Part shown: positions 18,934 through 27,604 of the stretch, piece after piece
Position numbering within the stretch: the stretch's first letter is position 1
How the letters are laid out: each line of letters starts with the position of its first letter
Assembly: GCF_019977735.1 (NCBI RefSeq)
Contig: NZ_AP025018.1
Location: 11,350,580-11,414,579 of the forward strand
Reading direction: 5' to 3'
Source: Calothrix sp. PCC 7716
GTDB lineage: Bacteria > Cyanobacteriota > Cyanobacteriia > Cyanobacteriales > Nostocaceae
DNA: 64,000 bases
The notes under the pieces: model-generated
The model's database searches: none
Told to the model about the DNA's origin: nothing
Seen by the model: the letters and a program-made list of their open reading frames with translations, nothing else
Translations under genes and position numbers: made by a program

Positions 18934-19995
18934 CTAATACTTGTTAATTTGCAAAGTGTAAATTTCTTCCAGTATTCCACGAAGATTGTATTTATATTGC
19001 CACTCTGGGTAATGAGTCTGAAATTTTCTAACATCTGAAATATACCAGATGTGGTCGCCAGAACGGTTGCTATCGGTGTAGGTGTACTCAAGTTTCTTAC
19101 CAGCAAGTTGCTCACAAATGCTAATAGCTTCTATCATTGAACAGTTACTGTGTCGAGAACCGCCGATATTATATACTTCACCGCATTTAGGATTTTGATA
19201 GAAATGGTAGAATGCGTTGACTAAATCAAAACTATGAATATTATCTCGAACCTGTTTACCTTTATATCCAAATATTGTGTACGGTTCGGATAAAATTGTG
19301 CATTTCATTAAGTAAGAAAGAAATCCATGTAATTGTGCCCCTGAATGAAAAGGACCAGTTAAGCATCCTCCTCTAAAGCTTGCTGTCTTCATGTCAAAAT
19401 ATTTACCATATTCTTGAACTAAAATATCAGCAGCTACTTTAGAAGCTCCAAACAACGAATGTTTAGAACTATCGATTGACATTGATTCATCAATACCAAT
19501 GGTATAGAAATGGCTTGGATCAATTTCCCAGCGTGCTTCGAGTTCCTGAAGAGGTAAGTAATTTGGGCTATCTCCGTAAACTTTATTTGTGGAGGTAAAT
19601 ATAAAAACTGCATTTGGACAGTACTGGCGAGTTGCTTCTAGTAGAACTAATGTTCCATTAGCATTGACAGTAAAGTCAATATGTGGGTCTTTAGCTGCCC
19701 AATCATGAGATGGTTGTGCTGCTGTATGAATAATTAAGGCAATATCAGAGGAGTATTCCTGAAAAATACTCTCGATTTTTTCGCGATCCCGAATATCGAA
19801 ATCATAATGTTTATATTTATCGGCATACCTTTCTTTTAGAAGGTCGCGGTTCCATAATGTAGATGCAGATTCACCAAAAAAAAATGCGCGCATATCATTG
19901 TCGATACCCACGATATTAAAACCGCGTTCGGCAAAAAAGCGAACTGCTTCTGAACCAATTAAGCCTGCGGAACCTGTAATAATAACAGTAGACAT
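18934..19995 (-). CDS. CDP-paratose/CDP-tyvelose 2-epimerase-like protein
   Basis: Extended SDR protein of 353 residues. [10 protein letters not shown] (residues 7-16) binds NAD, and [12 protein letters not shown] follows. [14 protein letters not shown] and the [13 protein letters not shown] segment are features of CDP-tyvelose/paratose 2-epimerases (RfbE type), which invert C2 of a CDP-3,6-dideoxyhexose. At the YxxxK position the sequence reads LFGASK, so residue 182 is Phe where a catalytic Tyr is usual, while Lys186 is kept. 2-Epimerases use a distinct mechanism, so this need not mean loss of activity. The start is supported by GAGGAG 5 nt before the ATG. No CDP-sugar synthesis genes lie in the window. 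Confidence 0.82.
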   Translation of the reverse strand: MSTVIITGSAGLIGSEAVRFFAERGFNIVGIDNDMRAFFFGESASTLWNRDLLKERYADKYKHYDFDIRDREKIESIFQEYSSDIALIIHTAAQPSHDWAAKDPHIDFTVNANGTLVLLEATRQYCPNAVFIFTSTNKVYGDSPNYLPLQELEARWEIDPSHFYTIGIDESMSIDSSKHSLFGASKVAADILVQEYGKYFDMKTASFRGGCLTGPFHSGAQLHGFLSYLMKCTILSEPYTIFGYKGKQVRDNIHSFDLVNAFYHFYQNPKCGEVYNIGGSRHSNCSMIEAISICEQLAGKKLEYTYTDSNRSGDHIWYISDVRKFQTHYPEWQYKYNLRGILEEIYTLQINKY

Positions 19996-20022
19996 TTACA
20001 CTCCTCACACTTTGTTAAAAAT

Positions 20023-21225
20023 CTAGATGTTAACGAAAGAAGACGGTTGCTTGACAAAAAAGCAGTCTTGAGAAACTAATATCCCACGTTCGTCACGGTA
20101 ATTACCAGAAAAATCAAACAGGAAGAAACCGTGTTGTGCCAACCACTGTGATAATTCTAGAAGAAGAGGTGTCTTTGAACCATAGCCTCGCACCAACCAA
20201 GATTCTACAAGTATTACTTCGACGTGCTTAAGTACGGACGTGGCGCCTTTAAGAATTTCCAACTCATATCCTTGGACATCAAGTTTAAGTAACTGAGGAT
20301 ATGGAATTGCTGATTCTTTGACAACTTTGTCAAGAGAAATTACATCCACAACAGTAGAAGAGGGGAAATAGTTACTATTTTCTTCTACTAAGAGAGAACT
20401 CCCTAGTGGATTATGAGAAATGCTTAACGAGAGTTTAGCGGATTCAGAACCTAAAGCAAAAGGATGAAGCTTGCACTTAATATTACTATTTAAAATTTCT
20501 GCCAAACCTGCTTTATATTCAGGATTTTCAGCTTGCGGTTCAAACATGTGAAAACTTGCGTCAGGAAAAACTTCGGCAATACTTTTTGTCCAGGAACCAT
20601 TACTCGCTCCAATATCGCAAATGCAAGTAGGCGAAAATCCAAGTTGTTTGATTCGTGTTAGCTTTTCTTTATCTTTATAAGTAATATCTCCAGTTGTCTT
20701 TTTATATTCCGTTTCAATACTTTGACGCAATACATCAACCCGATGATGTAATTGTTCTATACGTTTTTCTACAAAATCTATATCATTTTTGCTCAAATTA
20801 TTTTGCAGCAAACTTTCGGTTTGTTGCTTCAAAGTGTCTGTTTTTTCCAATAAACTATTGAAAAGCTGCTGATTTATCAATTGTGCTTGCTGACACAATA
20901 TATTTACTTCATGGTAACAATTTTTAATTAACTCTCTGTCATCTAACTGGGCTTGTTGTAACTTTTTTAAATATCGACTAATAATCTGAAATTCTTGCTT
21001 GTTATTATCTTGCATTTGCTGCAATGTTTGTACTAAATATATTGAACTTTGAAGTAGAGATGTATCATTATGCATTAAAGATTGAATAGATTCTTTATTC
21101 TTATAATCGTTCTCTTTAAACTGTGAAATATTGTTATCAATTTTTGTTAATCGCCAAACAATATTATCTAACTTTTCCAGTATAAGTTCTTTGACAATTT
21201 TTGCTCTTTGTAAAATTTGAATCAT
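20023..21225 (-). CDS. FkbM-family methyltransferase with long N-terminal coiled coil
   Basis: Protein of 400 residues. The first 190 or so are almost wholly helical, rich in Q, L, N and K, and predicted coiled coil. The FkbM domain follows: TCICDIGASNGSWTKSIAEVFP, the acidic FHMFEPQAEN, then LLKLDVQGYELEILKGA and VILVESWL. FkbM enzymes are SAM-dependent O-methyltransferases that often act on sugars. A frame-open TTG lies 6 codons upstream at 21243. I chose the ATG at 21225, with GGAG further upstream. The coiled coil may tether the enzyme to other cluster proteins, as proposed for the methyltransferase at 2385-3695. The substrate is unknown. Confidence 0.85.
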   Translation of the reverse strand: MIQILQRAKIVKELILEKLDNIVWRLTKIDNNISQFKENDYKNKESIQSLMHNDTSLLQSSIYLVQTLQQMQDNNKQEFQIISRYLKKLQQAQLDDRELIKNCYHEVNILCQQAQLINQQLFNSLLEKTDTLKQQTESLLQNNLSKNDIDFVEKRIEQLHHRVDVLRQSIETEYKKTTGDITYKDKEKLTRIKQLGFSPTCICDIGASNGSWTKSIAEVFPDASFHMFEPQAENPEYKAGLAEILNSNIKCKLHPFALGSESAKLSLSISHNPLGSSLLVEENSNYFPSSTVVDVISLDKVVKESAIPYPQLLKLDVQGYELEILKGATSVLKHVEVILVESWLVRGYGSKTPLLLELSQWLAQHGFFLFDFSGNYRDERGILVSQDCFFVKQPSSFVNI

Positions 21226-21388
21226 AATATTCTTTTTCTCCAATTTTTAATACACTTATTCTGTGTTTTGTATTGTTTATGTGATATATTTATGGTCATT
21301 TAATTGGACAATAGTGATCAAAGTATTTGACCTATCCATATAAGTTTCATAAGAAACTAACATGCAAATTAAATGTTCAACAACTTAA

Positions 21389-23329
21389 TTACTTATTAAA
21401 GAGGTCTTTGCGAACAAAAACTCCATCTTTTTGTACTAGGCTTCCATCTTCTGGGTGTCTCCATTCACCAACCTCATCATAGTAACGAAACCCAAGCTTA
21501 TCCATTATTTCAAGCATTTCTAAAAATGTTTTAGCTTCTGGACACAACCTGGTAAGTGTTAACTCCAGAATGACCACATCTACTTGCTCTAAAAAATTAG
21601 CTCCTCCCTCTAAAACTAAATGTTCAACTAGCTGTACATCTACTTTCAAAAGTCCTCGACCAAAAATTTGCTTCTCTTTTGCTAAAGAATCTAAAGTTTT
21701 AACTTCAACATTAACAACTTCTGATGCTTGGAAGTCATCGATAGGAAGTAAGGAACTACGATACAAGTCAGAAAACACTTGTAATGACAGTTGGCCTACT
21801 TGATTAGAGATAGCCACTTCGACCATTTCAAAATTGGAATGGCTGTTTATATGATAACTTCTAGCGGACTCATCATACCTAGAGGCCAATGGATCGACTA
21901 GAACAAAACGTGCGTTTGGAAAAAGCATATTGATGTAATGTGACCAAACTCCTGTTGAAGCTCCTACGTCGATAACAAAATCTGGATTAAAGCCTTTTTT
22001 CTTGAGTCGTCGAACGGCTTGATAAACAGGTACAAAATCTTCAAAAATATCTTGTGGAGCAGATGGTTCAATGTAATACACTAAATCGCTAGGAAGTGGA
22101 GGCATTAATTTTTCAAATTTCATGTCAGCAGGTTCTCCTCGTTCGAGAGACTGCCAAATCCATTCTGCAATTCCCTCAACTCCAAAGTTTTCAGCTAGCG
22201 TCGCTGCGTTTTGGCGCATTAAAAATTGATTATCGCTGTTAGTGACATAATTGACAGCTTCGCCAAAACTAGAGGAACTATATTCCGCTACTGTCCCAAT
22301 TTGGAACCTTTCAACAAAACGAGCAACCGCAGTTTTTTTATTACCTAAAACAATTATGGGTGTGTTCGATGTTGCAAAAATAAATGGTATGCGACTAGGT
22401 AAGCTCAATTCAGCAATAAATCGACGATCATCGTTTGCATCTAAAGTACCCGAAGGAATAACAGCGAAGGAACACTTTCTCAACAAGGGAACCAATTCGA
22501 CTTCTGGTAATGGATTGTGGAGAAAAATTCCATCTTGTTCTAATTCATTTATGTCAAAAGAAAGCCACTGACAATTAGAAGCGTTATTACAATACCAATC
22601 TAATTTGACTCCTGAACCTCTTACAGATTCACGTAACAAGTCTAACCAACTTTGATCCCAAATATTACCTACTAAAATTCCAGATATTTTATGTTCTCTT
22701 GCAAGTGCTGATTCACTGACTTGTAGTTGTAATAACTGGTTTGAAACTACAGGAGGTAATACCCAAAATTTCAAACGATATTTACCTTCATAAGCTTGTC
22801 TCATTTCTGGAGAAATTGCTAGACGAAGCGAAGACTTATCCAATAACTCTCGCATTAATGAGTCAGGAATACCATTTGAACAAATGTTTTGGTCGTCCAT
22901 TATATAAGTACATAATGGTATATTAAATAATTCTTTGATAGCTATAGCCACTAAAACATCACTTGGGTAATAGGGAATGCACAAAATACGCCTAACATTC
23001 TGATATTCAAACGTTTGTAAAACATAGGCAAATATATCTGCTTTTGATAGCATTACTTGAGGTAAACAAGCGCTTTCTTCGCCAAAATCGTGTTCGCCTT
23101 CATAATGATTACAAGAACGAATTGAAAAAATATTTGGACTATCTTTGAATATTCGACGTAGAAGAACTCCCGTACCATGTCTTTCGTTGACTTCGTTGCA
23201 TGTAATAATTACATCAAAAGTTTGAGAGTAATTATCGCTACGTGGGACATAGTTATAGGAAATCAAAGAAAGTAGTTGCTCGCGTAATTGAGCCTGTAAT
23301 GCAAATGTATTGTTGAGGTCATTGCCCAT
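21389..23329 (-). CDS. Glycosyltransferase fused to FkbM methyltransferase
   Basis: Bifunctional protein of 646 residues. The first 420 residues look like a GT-B type glycosyltransferase: TCNEVNERHGTGVLLRRIF at the start, a central YIMDDQNICSNG segment, and a donor-side domain with GILVGNIWDQSW and CSFAVIPSGTLDANDDRRF. From about 450 an FkbM domain follows: FVIDVGASTGVWSHYINMLFP, FVLVDPLASRY, LLKVDVQLVEHLVLEGG. Addition and methylation of a sugar may therefore be linked on one chain. The gene begins 79 bp after the Wzt-type ATPase copy B, so it is probably in the same transcript. The glycosyltransferase half is divergent and is assigned with less confidence than the methyltransferase half. 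Confidence 0.78.
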   Translation of the reverse strand: MGNDLNNTFALQAQLREQLLSLISYNYVPRSDNYSQTFDVIITCNEVNERHGTGVLLRRIFKDSPNIFSIRSCNHYEGEHDFGEESACLPQVMLSKADIFAYVLQTFEYQNVRRILCIPYYPSDVLVAIAIKELFNIPLCTYIMDDQNICSNGIPDSLMRELLDKSSLRLAISPEMRQAYEGKYRLKFWVLPPVVSNQLLQLQVSESALAREHKISGILVGNIWDQSWLDLLRESVRGSGVKLDWYCNNASNCQWLSFDINELEQDGIFLHNPLPEVELVPLLRKCSFAVIPSGTLDANDDRRFIAELSLPSRIPFIFATSNTPIIVLGNKKTAVARFVERFQIGTVAEYSSSSFGEAVNYVTNSDNQFLMRQNAATLAENFGVEGIAEWIWQSLERGEPADMKFEKLMPPLPSDLVYYIEPSAPQDIFEDFVPVYQAVRRLKKKGFNPDFVIDVGASTGVWSHYINMLFPNARFVLVDPLASRYDESARSYHINSHSNFEMVEVAISNQVGQLSLQVFSDLYRSSLLPIDDFQASEVVNVEVKTLDSLAKEKQIFGRGLLKVDVQLVEHLVLEGGANFLEQVDVVILELTLTRLCPEAKTFLEMLEIMDKLGFRYYDEVGEWRHPEDGSLVQKDGVFVRKDLFNK

Positions 23330-23407
23330 GAATTCAATCCTGATTAAAGCTAAAGTTGTTTATTGGAATCGATTGAAAAAATTTTGGATATTCAAATTTT
23401 TGAATAT

Positions 23408-24727
23408 TTAGTGAGAGATGACGGCAATCTCAGCAAAATGAATACCTGCTTGCTTCGATTCCCCATCTGCCACCACATCGATAACTTGCACAAAATTAAT
23501 CCAGTCATATACAACTTTTGGGTTATTTTGATACTCTGTTATCGCGACATGAATAGTATACTGTTGGGGAATGATAGAAAGTTTAAACCGAAACTGGCAA
23601 ATAAAACCTTCACCTGTTCTGTCCTGTTCGAGTAAGACAGATAACATGCTAGTATTAGTGCCGATGATTATTTGCCCAAATCTGTCGTTAAGCTGAAACC
23701 CAATATTTAAGGGACATAGTTCGATTGAATGGGAATTTACCTTGACAGATAAAATTATTTCCTCCCCAACTGAAAACACCGTTTGAGATTCTCCATGCTT
23801 GTTAGTAATTGCAATCCCTGCAATCATTCCGACTGTAGAACCATATCGATGTTTTGAAGGAAAATTACAACGAAACTCATCGGGTAATATTACATTCTCT
23901 GAATTATATATATCATCATTTACTAAACTTATTTCTTTTTCTACTAACTCCTCAATCTCAGTCTTATCTTTTTCTGTTAACTGATTACTATATTGACTTA
24001 AGTGTATTTCTGTATATTTAGTAACCATCTCTGATGGAATACCAGAGTGCGTTAAATATCCGTACTCTAAAATTGCCGCGCGCTCGCAAAGTCTTAATAT
24101 TGCTTGTGTATCATGGCTAACAAATAAAATAGCCGTTCCTTGAGACTTTAATTTTTCCAAGTACTTATAACACTTCTGTTGAAAGAAAATATCTCCAACA
24201 GCTAAAGCTTCATCTACAATCAATATTTGAGGATGTGAATTTGCCACAACAGCGAACGCTAACCTTACAATCATTCCACTCGAATAAGTTTTAACTGGCT
24301 CGTCAATAAACTCGCCTATATCAGCAAATGCTTCTATTTCATCAAACTTATCTTCTATTTCCTGTTGGCTTAACCCTAAAATCCGCCCATTGAAAAATAC
24401 ATTTTGGCGCCCAGTAAATTCAGGATTGAATCCACTTCCAAGTTCTAGTAAAGCAGATACTCGCCCATTCACATGTACAGTACCAGTAGTTGGCGTAAGA
24501 GTTCCAGCAATAATTTGTAGCAAGGTACTTTTTCCGGAACCATTTTGCCCAATAATTCCTACAGTTTCACCAATACAAACTTCTAAATCAATATCTCGCA
24601 GTGCCCAAAACTCAGCCGCATAGTTCTTCCCTGGTAGTAAAACTTCCTTAAGCTTGTCTACCGGTCGCCCATAGCGTTTATAGCACTTCGAGACATTTTT
24701 GAGTGAAATTGCTAACTCCTCGCCCAT
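23408..24727 (-). CDS. Polysaccharide ABC exporter ATPase, Wzt type (copy B)
   Basis: Second ATP-binding subunit for an ABC-2 polysaccharide exporter. Walker A GIIGQNGSGKST, signature YSSGMIVRLAF, Walker B ILIVDEALAVGD and the H-loop FVSHDT are all intact. The first 240 residues are nearly the same as copy A at 5638-6927, differing at scattered positions. The C-terminal Wzt_C-like domain (about 290-439) is clearly different, and in this family that domain selects the exported glycan. The ATG at 24727 is preferred over the GTG at 24739. No permease gene is next to it; a decayed gmd lies immediately upstream, as in copy A. Confidence 0.9.
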   Translation of the reverse strand: MGEELAISLKNVSKCYKRYGRPVDKLKEVLLPGKNYAAEFWALRDIDLEVCIGETVGIIGQNGSGKSTLLQIIAGTLTPTTGTVHVNGRVSALLELGSGFNPEFTGRQNVFFNGRILGLSQQEIEDKFDEIEAFADIGEFIDEPVKTYSSGMIVRLAFAVVANSHPQILIVDEALAVGDIFFQQKCYKYLEKLKSQGTAILFVSHDTQAILRLCERAAILEYGYLTHSGIPSEMVTKYTEIHLSQYSNQLTEKDKTEIEELVEKEISLVNDDIYNSENVILPDEFRCNFPSKHRYGSTVGMIAGIAITNKHGESQTVFSVGEEIILSVKVNSHSIELCPLNIGFQLNDRFGQIIIGTNTSMLSVLLEQDRTGEGFICQFRFKLSIIPQQYTIHVAITEYQNNPKVVYDWINFVQVIDVVADGESKQAGIHFAEIAVISH

Positions 24728-24767
24728 GACACCATACACACGTTTATAAACAACTAAATCCGCAGCT

Positions 24768-25159
24768 TTAACTAAAGTTCTCTAGAGCAGGAGCATTATC
24801 AAACGCACTTGATAACCCCTCTTGATTCGGAAGACTTAAACCATTAGCCTGTAAATCAGCTTTAATTTTCAACTTTACTAGTTGCTCCAAGCTAACGGAT
24901 GGTTTCCATGACAAATTTTGCTTTGCTTTAGTTTCATCAAAAATTAATAAATCGACCTCAACTGGTTGCAAATAACGAGCTAATGAGCGTCTTCATTATG
25001 GAAACCATTATAAAAATGGTTGATACGGTCGGTATTAAAAGTCTATGTCTTCCGTATAATACCATCAACTTCATAGCCTTTTTCCAACAGTTGCTCACTT
25101 GAGTAAGAACCGTCTTGACCTGTAATACCCTTAAAAAGCACCCCCTTACACTCTGTCAT
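24768..25159 (-). pseudogene. gmd: GDP-mannose 4,6-dehydratase remnant (copy B)
   Basis: From the ATG at 25157-25159 the minus strand reads an N-terminal Gmd segment with [20 protein letters not shown] and GIIRKT, a TAG, then TFNTDRINHFYNGFHNEDAH, after which the frame is lost. It resumes at the C-terminal part with QPVEVDLLIFDETKAKQNLSWKPSVSLEQLVKL and ends at 24768. About two thirds of the roughly 350-residue enzyme is missing, including the active-site YxxxK. The inactivating lesions differ from those in copy A, so the two copies decayed at least partly independently. GDP-deoxymannose synthesis, if used, must be encoded elsewhere. Confidence 0.82.
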
Positions 25160-25581
25160 ACTCCCTCACCACTTTACTAAGTAAACATCAAGCTAGCTGA
25201 CGTTTGGTTTTATTTATTACACAAGTCTATTTATGTAATCAGTTCAATATCAATAAATATTTACCTCAAACCTTAACGATAGGTTATATCACATCATCTC
25301 ACGCTAGGCGTAGTCTTCTATACACTCATAATCCTTCAGCACAGATTCCAGTAGATATAATCGACGCAACAGCCAACTTTGCTCAGTGCTTGACCTCCCC
25401 ACTAAAATGACATCACGATAAAATTTGGCAATTGCAGTGATTGGATTTTACCAAAAAATCCAAGCCTGCCATTATTCCGGAATTGCTAATCCCGGATAGA
25501 TTCTCGGTCAAGTAAAACCAAATGTTTAATAATACTCCTAACTAGTATAAATGTCACGCAAAAACATTGCTAGACCTGCCG
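25160..25581. other. Intergenic region with a hairpin, absent from copy A
   Basis: No convincing gene. At 25441-25463 a 9-bp perfect stem TTGGATTTT/AAAATCCAA with a 5-nt loop is present. Together with the small frame that follows, this stretch has no equivalent between gmd and the GT4 gene in copy A, so it was inserted here or deleted there. Confidence 0.4.
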
Positions 25582-25824
25582 CTAAGTAGCCCAAGCCTGC
25601 CTACTAATAATTGCGTAATCCAAATAAACTTCAATAAACGTTGATAGAATAGGCACTAGCGGTAATAATATCAAAATAAATACTACTTTTTTAACCAAAT
25701 TAGGTTGCCTGACCACGGTGCCAATTCTTAATAAATCGTATTTTGCCCACCATACCTCGTTTACTGGTTGTAAACGCCTTAATTTTCTAGTTTTGTGAAA
25801 CACACTTTGTATTTGCTCTATCAA
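25582..25824 (-). CDS. Small hypothetical membrane protein
   Basis: Short protein of about 80 residues from a TTG that follows GGAG by 7 nt; a GTG five codons upstream is also in frame. The N-terminal half is basic and soluble (FHKTRKLRRLQPVNEVWWAKYDLLRIG) and is followed by one strongly hydrophobic segment (VVFILILLPLVPILSTFI), so it may be a single-span membrane protein. I do not recognise the family. It lies on its own in the decayed copy B of the duplicated unit. Residue pattern and a plausible ribosome site argue for a real or recently lost gene, but the case is moderate. Confidence 0.4.
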   Translation of the reverse strand: MIEQIQSVFHKTRKLRRLQPVNEVWWAKYDLLRIGTVVRQPNLVKKVVFILILLPLVPILSTFIEVYLDYAIISRQAWAT

Positions 25825-26123
25825 CGCACGTCTCCTCACTCCTTATTTAGCCGTTGGTCATTTGTGATTACATTAAAGCGAGACAATAAGCACTATGACA
25901 TCTTACAAGCATTTTGGTTTCAAAGGTAGTGGCGCCAACAAACCATCCACACCAATTTTCTTAATTCAAAGCTATGTATATTGCGGGTGGGTAACTGTTT
26001 CGTTTTTTAGTACGTTAATACTATTGATGCCCACTTTAATAAACTATCAGTCGTGCTGTAATGCTACCCTGCTCTTAAAGCTGCGCCTTACACTACGAGA
26101 CTTATGACAACATTTAAAGTTTT

Positions 26124-26312
26124 TACACTTGAATCTTAACCTTGGTTTTATAAAACTCCTATAAGCTTTTAACGTTTTTCTTACCGTTCTTTCCCACGTA
26201 AATAATTTAGCTCTTTCCTCTCTTCATAAATCAACTCTTGACGCAGATGATAATCATCAAGGATTTTAAGAATAAATTATGCTAATCCAAGTGTTTCTGA
26301 AGTGAGACTAAT
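26124..26312 (-). pseudogene. 3' remnant of GT4 glycosyltransferase (copy B)
   Basis: The minus strand reads the C-terminal end of a GT4 protein, including ELFTWERT-like and LKAY-like segments matching the end of the gene at 7518-8702, with frameshifts. DNA identity with 7525-7712 is obvious by eye. The remnant joins directly to the conserved leader at 26323, so about 1 kb of the gene was deleted. This proves that the duplicated unit once included the transferase. Confidence 0.75.
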
Positions 26313-26322
26313 AATAAATTAG

Positions 26323-26479
26323 TATTAAAACTTATCGTCTCAAAATAACACAGCAGTTTAAGTTACTGAATGAATACCGTAACAGCACTGTAATTAATTA
26401 CTCTTTCATAAAGATTTCAAGAAATTATCAAGGATTATACGTAAATAACGGTCACGATTTGTTAAGCTGATAGCGCTGG
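26323..26479. promoter_or_regulatory. Conserved leader, copy B
   Basis: Second copy of the 157-bp non-coding block at 9001-9156, including the palindrome GTAATTAATTAC and the terminal AAGCTGATAGCGCTGG. It ends 22 bp before the ATG of the metallophosphoesterase gene on the plus strand, whose ribosome-binding AGGAGGAG follows it. It may therefore act as a two-way promoter region here. Confidence 0.5.
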
Positions 26480-26501
26480 TAGGAGGAGTAAGGTTAACCT
26501 T

Positions 26502-27335
26502 ATGCGCGTGTTGTTTTCTGGACCGTTGAGCGTTGAGAGAATAACGGTTAATATTGCAAATCTACCGATATCGTTAGATGGAACTATATTAGTACATCTG
26601 TCTGATTTGCATTATGACGGTTTGCGCTTGTCAGATGAAATGCTTGAACAGGCGATTAAAGTTAGTAATGAAGCAGAACCTGACTTGGTTGTGCTTACAG
26701 GCGATTATGTCACCGATGACCCATCACCAATTCATAAATTAGTACAGCACCTCAAGCATTTACAAACGCGCGCTGGAATTTGCGCTTGTTTAGGAAACCA
26801 TGATTTGTACTATAAATACTCGCGTTCCACAATCACCGATGCTTTTACTAGTATCGGTATTCAAGTTTTATGGGACGAAATTGGTTATCCCTTGGGATCA
26901 GAGTTGCCTTTTGTTGGTCTTGCTGATTATTGGTCAGGAAAATTTGACCCAACAATACTTGACCAACTCGACCCGAATATACCGCGCATTGTTCTCTCCC
27001 ACAATCCAGATACGTTTGAATTCGTACAAAAGTGGCGCGTAGATTTACAGCTTAGTGGTCATACCCACGGTTCACAAATCGTAATTCCTGGGGTTGGGCC
27101 ATTAGTTGTGTACTACTACAAGGTTATTCGCAAAATACCACGCAAAATCCGTAAATATATACCTTTTCTACGTGGTGGTTGTGCTAAAGTTGTACGACAT
27201 TGGGAATGGGCACAAGGTTTCCACCAAGTTGGAAATAATCAACTTTACGTCAATCGTGGTTTAGGAACTTATCCTCCTGGGCGCCTGTTTTGCCCACCAG
27301 AAGTAACTATTATTACTTTAAAGAGTGCTGAGTAG
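26502..27335 (+). CDS. Calcineurin-like metallophosphoesterase
   Basis: Protein of 277 residues of the YkuE/LpxG-like branch of metallophosphoesterases. All metal-binding motifs are present: D-x-H in LSDLHYDG (Asp35, His37), GDYVTD (Asp68), GNHD (Asn99-His100) and GHTHG near residue 187. Such enzymes hydrolyse phosphodiesters or pyrophosphates, often of lipid-linked substrates at the membrane (UDP-diacylglucosamine hydrolysis in LpxG). No signal peptide is evident. The ribosome site is AGGAGGAG with a TAAGG nearer the ATG. It stands at the border between the polysaccharide locus and housekeeping genes. The exact substrate is unknown. Confidence 0.88.
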   Translation: MRVLFSGPLSVERITVNIANLPISLDGTILVHLSDLHYDGLRLSDEMLEQAIKVSNEAEPDLVVLTGDYVTDDPSPIHKLVQHLKHLQTRAGICACLGNHDLYYKYSRSTITDAFTSIGIQVLWDEIGYPLGSELPFVGLADYWSGKFDPTILDQLDPNIPRIVLSHNPDTFEFVQKWRVDLQLSGHTHGSQIVIPGVGPLVVYYYKVIRKIPRKIRKYIPFLRGGCAKVVRHWEWAQGFHQVGNNQLYVNRGLGTYPPGRLFCPPEVTIITLKSAE

Positions 27336-27604
27336 AAAGTGCTGAGTGCTGAGTATAAACTATTAACTCTTCACCCCTAACTCCTAACTCCTAACTCGTA
27401 CAGACACGTTATCCGAAGGATTTCCCGAAGGGATTAATCGTGTCTCTACTCAGCACTCAGCACTCAGCACTCAGCACTCAGCACTCAGCACTCAGCACTC
27501 AGCACTCAGCACTCAACACTCAACACTCAACACTCAGCACTCAGCACTTTCCACTCTTTCAAGATAATATGATGTAAATTCTCGATAATAAGGATAGCGG
27601 ATTC
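27336..27604. repeat. ACTCAGC heptamer tandem array with inverted copy
   Basis: From 27448 to 27548 the heptamer ACTCAGC (with a few ACTCAAC variants) is repeated about 14 times in tandem. At 27330-27354 the reverse complement (GTGCTGAGT) occurs, so the flanks can fold back on each other. Between them lies a broken copy of the GTAGAGAC hairpin family (27399-27453). This fits the short tandemly repeated heptamers known from heterocyst-forming cyanobacteria. It is non-coding. Confidence 0.85.

Noticed and set aside
25895-26107. Plus-strand frame of 70 codons
   Set aside because: It lies antisense to the region homologous with the spacer before the GT4 gene in copy A, and has no ribosome site or recognisable protein.
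27448-27548. Heptamer array as a CRISPR or coding repeat
   Set aside because: There are no spacers and no supported start or ribosome site, and the array also occurs in other intergenic sites.
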